This document shows positions 60,502 through 64,000 of a stretch of 64,000 bases of DNA, one piece after another (position 1 is the first letter of the stretch; each line of letters begins with the position of its first letter). The stretch is from Microbacterium sp. Clip185 (lineage in GTDB: Bacteria > Actinomycetota > Actinomycetes > Actinomycetales > Microbacteriaceae): contig NZ_CP117996.1 of NCBI RefSeq assembly GCF_028743715.1, forward strand, positions 2,418,001-2,482,000, written 5' to 3'. The translations under genes and the position numbers were made by a program. Below the pieces are notes generated by a model. It was not told the DNA's origin. It worked only from the letters and a program-made list of their open reading frames with translations, and searched no databases.

Positions 60502-60624
60502 ACATCCGACAATAGCCGCATACGCGGTCCACCGGCCTGGATTCTGCCGCATCCGCGGATCACCCGGCCCGCCCGATGCCGCGGAAGCCTCTCGGATCGG
60601 AAGCGACGCGAATATCCTGAGCAC

Positions 60625-61062
60625 ATGCCCGACGAGTCGGTGATCCTCCCCTCCCCGTGGGGCGACTTCTCGCGGGATTCCGTGACGTCGATCGACGGCG
60701 AGGCCAGGGTCTTCCAGCGGTTCTCGGTCGCCGGTGACCCCCACCTCACGCTCGAGACCGGCGACGCGAGGATCGCTACGGGGCTTCTGAGCCGCCTCGA
60801 GGCGTTCCTGTCGCGTCGCGCGCAGTGGGACCGGACAGCAACCGACGCGGTGGTCCTCGAGTTCAGTTCCGAGGCCCCGACGCAGGACGAACTCGACGAG
60901 GCGGCCGACGACCTCGAAGCCGAGCAGATCGTGATCTTCCCCGACGGCGCCGTCGCGGTTCACTTCACCGACACGTGCGGTCGACACTTCCTGGACGGAT
61001 ACTGGCCCGCCGTTCATTTCGGCGCCGACGACGCCGTCATGAAGGTGACCGTCGAGTCCTGA
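60625..61062 (+). CDS. Hypothetical protein, 145 residues
   Basis: It begins MPDESVILPSPWGDFSRDSV and ends with HFTDTCGRHFLDGYWPAVHFG. It is acidic and soluble, with a helix in the middle (QDELDEAADDLEAEQ). I do not recognise a family; a remote likeness to DUF2004 is only an impression. TATCCT ends six bases before ATG 60625, so it is probably leaderless. It lies between the mod operon and the Moco operon but no metal motif is visible. Confidence 0.65.
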   Translation: MPDESVILPSPWGDFSRDSVTSIDGEARVFQRFSVAGDPHLTLETGDARIATGLLSRLEAFLSRRAQWDRTATDAVVLEFSSEAPTQDELDEAADDLEAEQIVIFPDGAVAVHFTDTCGRHFLDGYWPAVHFGADDAVMKVTVES

Positions 61063-61133
61063 GGATGCGGATTCGCGCATAACCCCGGTGTTCGCCGGAT
61101 CCGATGCCCGCCGCCCACGGATACCCTGGGGGC

Positions 61134-62225
61134 ATGCCCCTGCCCGCGCTCGTCGAGCCGGTTGCCGCGCTGTCGGACTCCGAGCGCGCGCGCACCGCGC
61201 GCCATGCCGTTCTCGCCGGGTTCGGTGAACTCGGCCAACGCCGTCTCGCGGCCGGACGCGTCGCCGTCATCGGCGTCGGGGGGCTCGGCTCTCCGGTCGT
61301 GCTCGCACTGGCCGCCGCCGGCGTGGGCGAGCTCGTCGTCATCGACGACGACGAGGTCGAACTCACCAACCTGCAGCGTCAGGTGCTCCACCGCGTCAAG
61401 GATGTCGGTGCCCCCAAGATCGACAGCGCCCGTCGCGCCGCCGCGGACCTGGGCTCGGCGACGGTCGTCACCGGCATCCGTGCGCGCATCGACGACACCA
61501 ACGCCGACGACCTCCTCGCGACCGCCCACCTGGTCATCGACGGCAGCGACACCTTCGCCACCCGTGCGGCCGTCGCCGCCGCGTGCGAACGCCGCGGCAT
61601 CCCGCTCGTGTGGGGAACCGTGCAAGAGTTCGCGGGCCAGGTGACCGTCTTCTGGTCGGCACCGCCGAACGACGTCGCCCCTGTCGTGCTGGCAGATCTG
61701 TACCCGCCGGAGACGGTGGGCGAAGTCCCGTCCTGTTCCCAGGTGGGCGTCCTCGGGGCCCTGTGCGTGCAGGTCGGCGGAGCGCTCGCGATCGAGGCTG
61801 TCAAGCTCATCACCGGCATCGGCGAGCCGTTGCTGGGCCGCATCCTTCTCATCGACGCCCTCACCGCCCGCGTGCGCGAGCTCCCCCTGCGCCCGAGCGC
61901 ACAGAGCCCGACGCCGGCACCCGATCCGCTCCCGGAGATCCCCGAGATCGACACGGTTGAGTTCGACGCGCGCCGGGCCGCCGGCCTCGCGGTGCTGGAT
62001 GTGCGCGAGCCGGAAGAGACAGAACTGGGAACCGTTCCCGGCGCTCGACTCGTGCCGTTGGCCGCGGTCCTGGAGAATCCCGCTGCGCTCGGCGCCGGGC
62101 CCTATGCGGTGGTCTGCAAGGCCGGGATGCGGGCGCACCGCGCCGCCCGCGCCCTCGCGGCAGCGGGAGCCGACGTGGTGGTGCTGGCGGGCGGCATGGA
62201 TGCGTGGACCGGAGGGCGCGCATGA
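61134..62225 (+). CDS. moeZ: MoeB/ThiF-type adenylyltransferase with C-terminal rhodanese domain
   Basis: 363 residues. The adenylylating domain shows IGVGGLGSPVVLALAAAGVG, DDDEVELTNLQRQVLH and the catalytic-Cys segment GEVPSCSQVGVLGALC. The rhodanese domain (about 280-363) has VLDVREPEETELG and active-site CKAGMR. It should activate and thiolate MoaD/ThiS/CysO-type carrier proteins. The two CxxC zinc pairs of MoeB are missing. TACCCT lies six bases before ATG 61134. Overlaps moeA by 4 bases. Confidence 0.86.
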   Translation: MPLPALVEPVAALSDSERARTARHAVLAGFGELGQRRLAAGRVAVIGVGGLGSPVVLALAAAGVGELVVIDDDEVELTNLQRQVLHRVKDVGAPKIDSARRAAADLGSATVVTGIRARIDDTNADDLLATAHLVIDGSDTFATRAAVAAACERRGIPLVWGTVQEFAGQVTVFWSAPPNDVAPVVLADLYPPETVGEVPSCSQVGVLGALCVQVGGALAIEAVKLITGIGEPLLGRILLIDALTARVRELPLRPSAQSPTPAPDPLPEIPEIDTVEFDARRAAGLAVLDVREPEETELGTVPGARLVPLAAVLENPAALGAGPYAVVCKAGMRAHRAARALAAAGADVVVLAGGMDAWTGGRA

Positions 62226-63457
62226 GCATCCGCACCGTCGAGGAACAGCTCGCTCTCGTGCTCGCCGAGGTGGCGACGCTACCCTCCGAACGGGTCGCGA
62301 CCGCGGCCGCGGCTGGTCGCACGACCGCCGCCCCGGTGCGCGCCGGCGTCGACATCCCGGTGTTCGAGAACTCCGCGATGGACGGTTTCGCGGTGCGCTT
62401 CGCCGACGTCCGTGCCGCCACGGATGCCGCACCGAGCCGGTTGCGCGTCGTCGCCGACCTTCCTGCCGGCACAGCCTTCGACCCCGATCTGGGTCCCGGC
62501 GAAGCCGCGCGCATCATGACCGGCTCTCCCGTGCCCACCGCTGCCGACACGGTCGTGCCGTTCGAGCACACCGAGGGCGGACTCGACGATTCGCTGGACG
62601 AGATCGCCGTGCTCGTTCCTCCGCCGGCACCCGGCGCTCACGTGAGACGACGCGCCTCCGACCTCTCGGCCGGGGATGTGGTGATCGATGCCGGCGTGCT
62701 GCTGGGTCCGCTGCAGATCGCGGCGGCCGCGGCGGCGGGGGTCGGCGAGCTCGAGGTGACGCGAGTCCCCCGCGTCGCCGTGATCTCGACCGGTGACGAG
62801 CTCGTGGCTCCCGGGCTTCCGCTTCGACGCGGACAGATCCCCGAGTCGAACAGCATCCTGCTGGCCGGCCTCGCCGCAGCCGCGGGCGCCGATGTCGTCC
62901 TCCGCGCAAGCGTCGACGACACGGACGCGTCGCTGCTCGCGGTGCTTCGCGACGCGCAGGATGCCGGCGCGGACGTCGTGATCACCTCCGGCGGCGTCAG
63001 CGCGGGCGCGTACGAGGTCGTCAAGAACGCCCTGAGCGGCGATATCGCCTTCCCGAAGGTCGCGATGCAGCCCGGTAAGCCGCAGGGTTTCGGACGCCTC
63101 GCCGCAGGTCCTCTCCTGTTCGCGCTGCCGGGCAACCCCGTCTCGTCCGCCGTGTCGTTCGAGGTGTTCGTGCGCCCGGCTCTGATGCGGATGCTGGGGC
63201 GCGCGGCACTGCACCGCGACGTGATCCGCCTGCCCGCGACCACCGGATGGCGCACACCGCCCGGCCGGCGTCAGTACCTGCCCGCCTCGATCGACCGCTC
63301 CGATGCCACCGGCTGGCGCGTGGGACCCGCGACCGCGGGCGGCTCCGGCTCGCACCTCGCGGGCGGTCTCGCACGCGCCGAGGCATACGCGGTGGTGCCC
63401 GCGGAGGTCGAGGAGGTCCGCGAGGGCGATCTCGTCGATGTCATGCTGATCTCATGA
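62222..63457 (+). CDS. moeA: Molybdopterin molybdotransferase
   Basis: 411 residues. It inserts molybdate into adenylylated molybdopterin. The N-terminal FENSAMDGFAVRFADV, RIMTGSPVPTAADTVVPFE, TSGGVSAGAYEVVK and VAMQPGKPQGFG, and then LPGNPVSSAVSFEVFV are the MoeA hallmarks. ATG 62222 overlaps the previous stop and the gene overlaps moaC by 4 bases. Confidence 0.94.
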   Translation: MSIRTVEEQLALVLAEVATLPSERVATAAAAGRTTAAPVRAGVDIPVFENSAMDGFAVRFADVRAATDAAPSRLRVVADLPAGTAFDPDLGPGEAARIMTGSPVPTAADTVVPFEHTEGGLDDSLDEIAVLVPPPAPGAHVRRRASDLSAGDVVIDAGVLLGPLQIAAAAAAGVGELEVTRVPRVAVISTGDELVAPGLPLRRGQIPESNSILLAGLAAAAGADVVLRASVDDTDASLLAVLRDAQDAGADVVITSGGVSAGAYEVVKNALSGDIAFPKVAMQPGKPQGFGRLAAGPLLFALPGNPVSSAVSFEVFVRPALMRMLGRAALHRDVIRLPATTGWRTPPGRRQYLPASIDRSDATGWRVGPATAGGSGSHLAGGLARAEAYAVVPAEVEEVREGDLVDVMLIS

Positions 63458-63930
63458 GCTTCACCCACCTGGATGCGGCGGGCCACGCCCGCATGGTCGA
63501 CGTCACCGCCAAGCAGCCGACCGTCCGTTCGGCGACGGCCCGCGGCTTCGTGCGCACCTCCGCCGGCATCGTCGCGGCGCTGCGCGATGGCGCGGTCCCC
63601 AAGGGCGATGTGCTGGCCGTCGCCCGCATCGCCGGCATCCAGGCGGCGAAGCGCACTCCCGACCTGCTGCCGCTCGCGCACGTGATCGGCGTGCACGGCG
63701 CCGTCGTCGACCTGCTGGTCGTGGACGACGGCGTCGAGATCGAGGCGACCGTGCGGACGGCCGATCGCACCGGCGTGGAGATGGAAGCACTCACGGCGGT
63801 GAGCGTGGCCGCACTGACCGTGATCGACATGGTCAAGGCGATCGACAAGTCCCCCTCGATCGAGAATGTGCGGATCGTCCGCAAGGAGGGCGGCAAGTCC
63901 GGCACCTGGCAGCGTCCGGGCGAGGCATGA
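63454..63930 (+). CDS. moaC: Cyclic pyranopterin monophosphate synthase
   Basis: 158 residues. It works after MoaA to form cPMP. MVDVTAKQPTVRSATARG, GIQAAKRTPDLLPLAHVIG and GVEMEALTAVSVAALTVIDMVKAID carry the conserved His, Glu, Asp and Lys residues. ATG 63454 overlaps moeA and the stop overlaps the next gene. Confidence 0.96.
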   Translation: MSFTHLDAAGHARMVDVTAKQPTVRSATARGFVRTSAGIVAALRDGAVPKGDVLAVARIAGIQAAKRTPDLLPLAHVIGVHGAVVDLLVVDDGVEIEATVRTADRTGVEMEALTAVSVAALTVIDMVKAIDKSPSIENVRIVRKEGGKSGTWQRPGEA

Positions 63931-64000
63931 CTGACGTACAGGCGATCATCCTGACCGGCGGCCGCGCGTCCCGTCTCGATGGCATCCCCAAGGCGCTCGT
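63927..64000 (+). CDS. mobA: Molybdenum cofactor guanylyltransferase-like protein, start only
   Basis: Only 24 codons are present: MTDVQAIILTGGRASRLDG. The LTGGRASRLDG glycine-rich GTP site is that of MobA-type nucleotidyltransferases. Its ATG overlaps the moaC stop. Fusion partners further on cannot be seen. Confidence 0.7.
   Translation, partial: MTDVQAIILTGGRASRLDGIPKAL

Overview
The window is high-GC DNA that reads like a chromosome segment of an actinobacterium of the family Microbacteriaceae, most likely Microbacterium. The evidence is the G/C-rich third codon positions, a DUF7882 gene (a family abundant in Microbacteriaceae), a mycothiol-type arsenate reductase, many starts that look leaderless, and the local gene content. 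It is almost fully coding. I see no insertion sequence, prophage or CRISPR array. RNA genes are one tRNA-Ser(GGA) and one small SRP RNA.

Layout. 0-9 kb: a minus-strand backbone asd, lysC, recR, dnaX. It is interrupted by two plus-strand insertions: a coupled AAA+ ATPase/TPR membrane protein pair, and a ThrE-type Thr/Ser exporter. 9-17 kb: a GH65 disaccharide phosphorylase with a beta-phosphoglucomutase-like HAD enzyme, acetate kinase with phosphotransacetylase, and a type III CoA-transferase, then the SRP RNA. 17.5-22 kb: the MoxR / DUF58 / transglutaminase operon. 22-24.7 kb: an arsenic island (arsC, flavoprotein, arsR, ArsN1-like acetyltransferase). 24.7-34 kb: tRNA-Ser, a DUF7882 protein, AraC and TetR regulators, three SDRs, Dps, a GH15 enzyme and an SMP-30 lactonase, with a stress and sugar flavour.

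34-46 kb is the most interesting part. It holds a secreted GH43 enzyme, a YtfQ-YtfR-YtfT-YjfF type furanose-sugar ABC importer, a LacI regulator, and directly upstream of lacI a small-anchor / DUF916 / WxL-like surface-protein locus. LacI-type operators (core TGTTAGCG) lie on a consensus-like promoter before the surface operon and on the importer promoter. My reading is one regulon that couples a cell-surface complex to uptake of a plant-type furanoside. This resembles the Csc (WxL) clusters of Firmicutes but is built into an actinobacterial genome.

46-57 kb: a CorC/TlyC-type CBS membrane protein with a possible leaderless upstream peptide, a small zinc-ribbon protein, a diacylglycerol kinase-like enzyme, a cysteine-rich winged-helix regulator, moaA, and cytochrome bd oxidase with its assembly transporter (cydA, cydB, cydD, cydC). 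57-64 kb: molybdate import (modC, modB, modA, a TOBE regulator) facing Moco biosynthesis (moeZ/moeB-like, moeA, moaC, and the start of mobA). Limits: no similarity search was run. Product names rest on motifs and family recall, and starts were chosen from Shine-Dalgarno sites, overlaps and TANNNT boxes.
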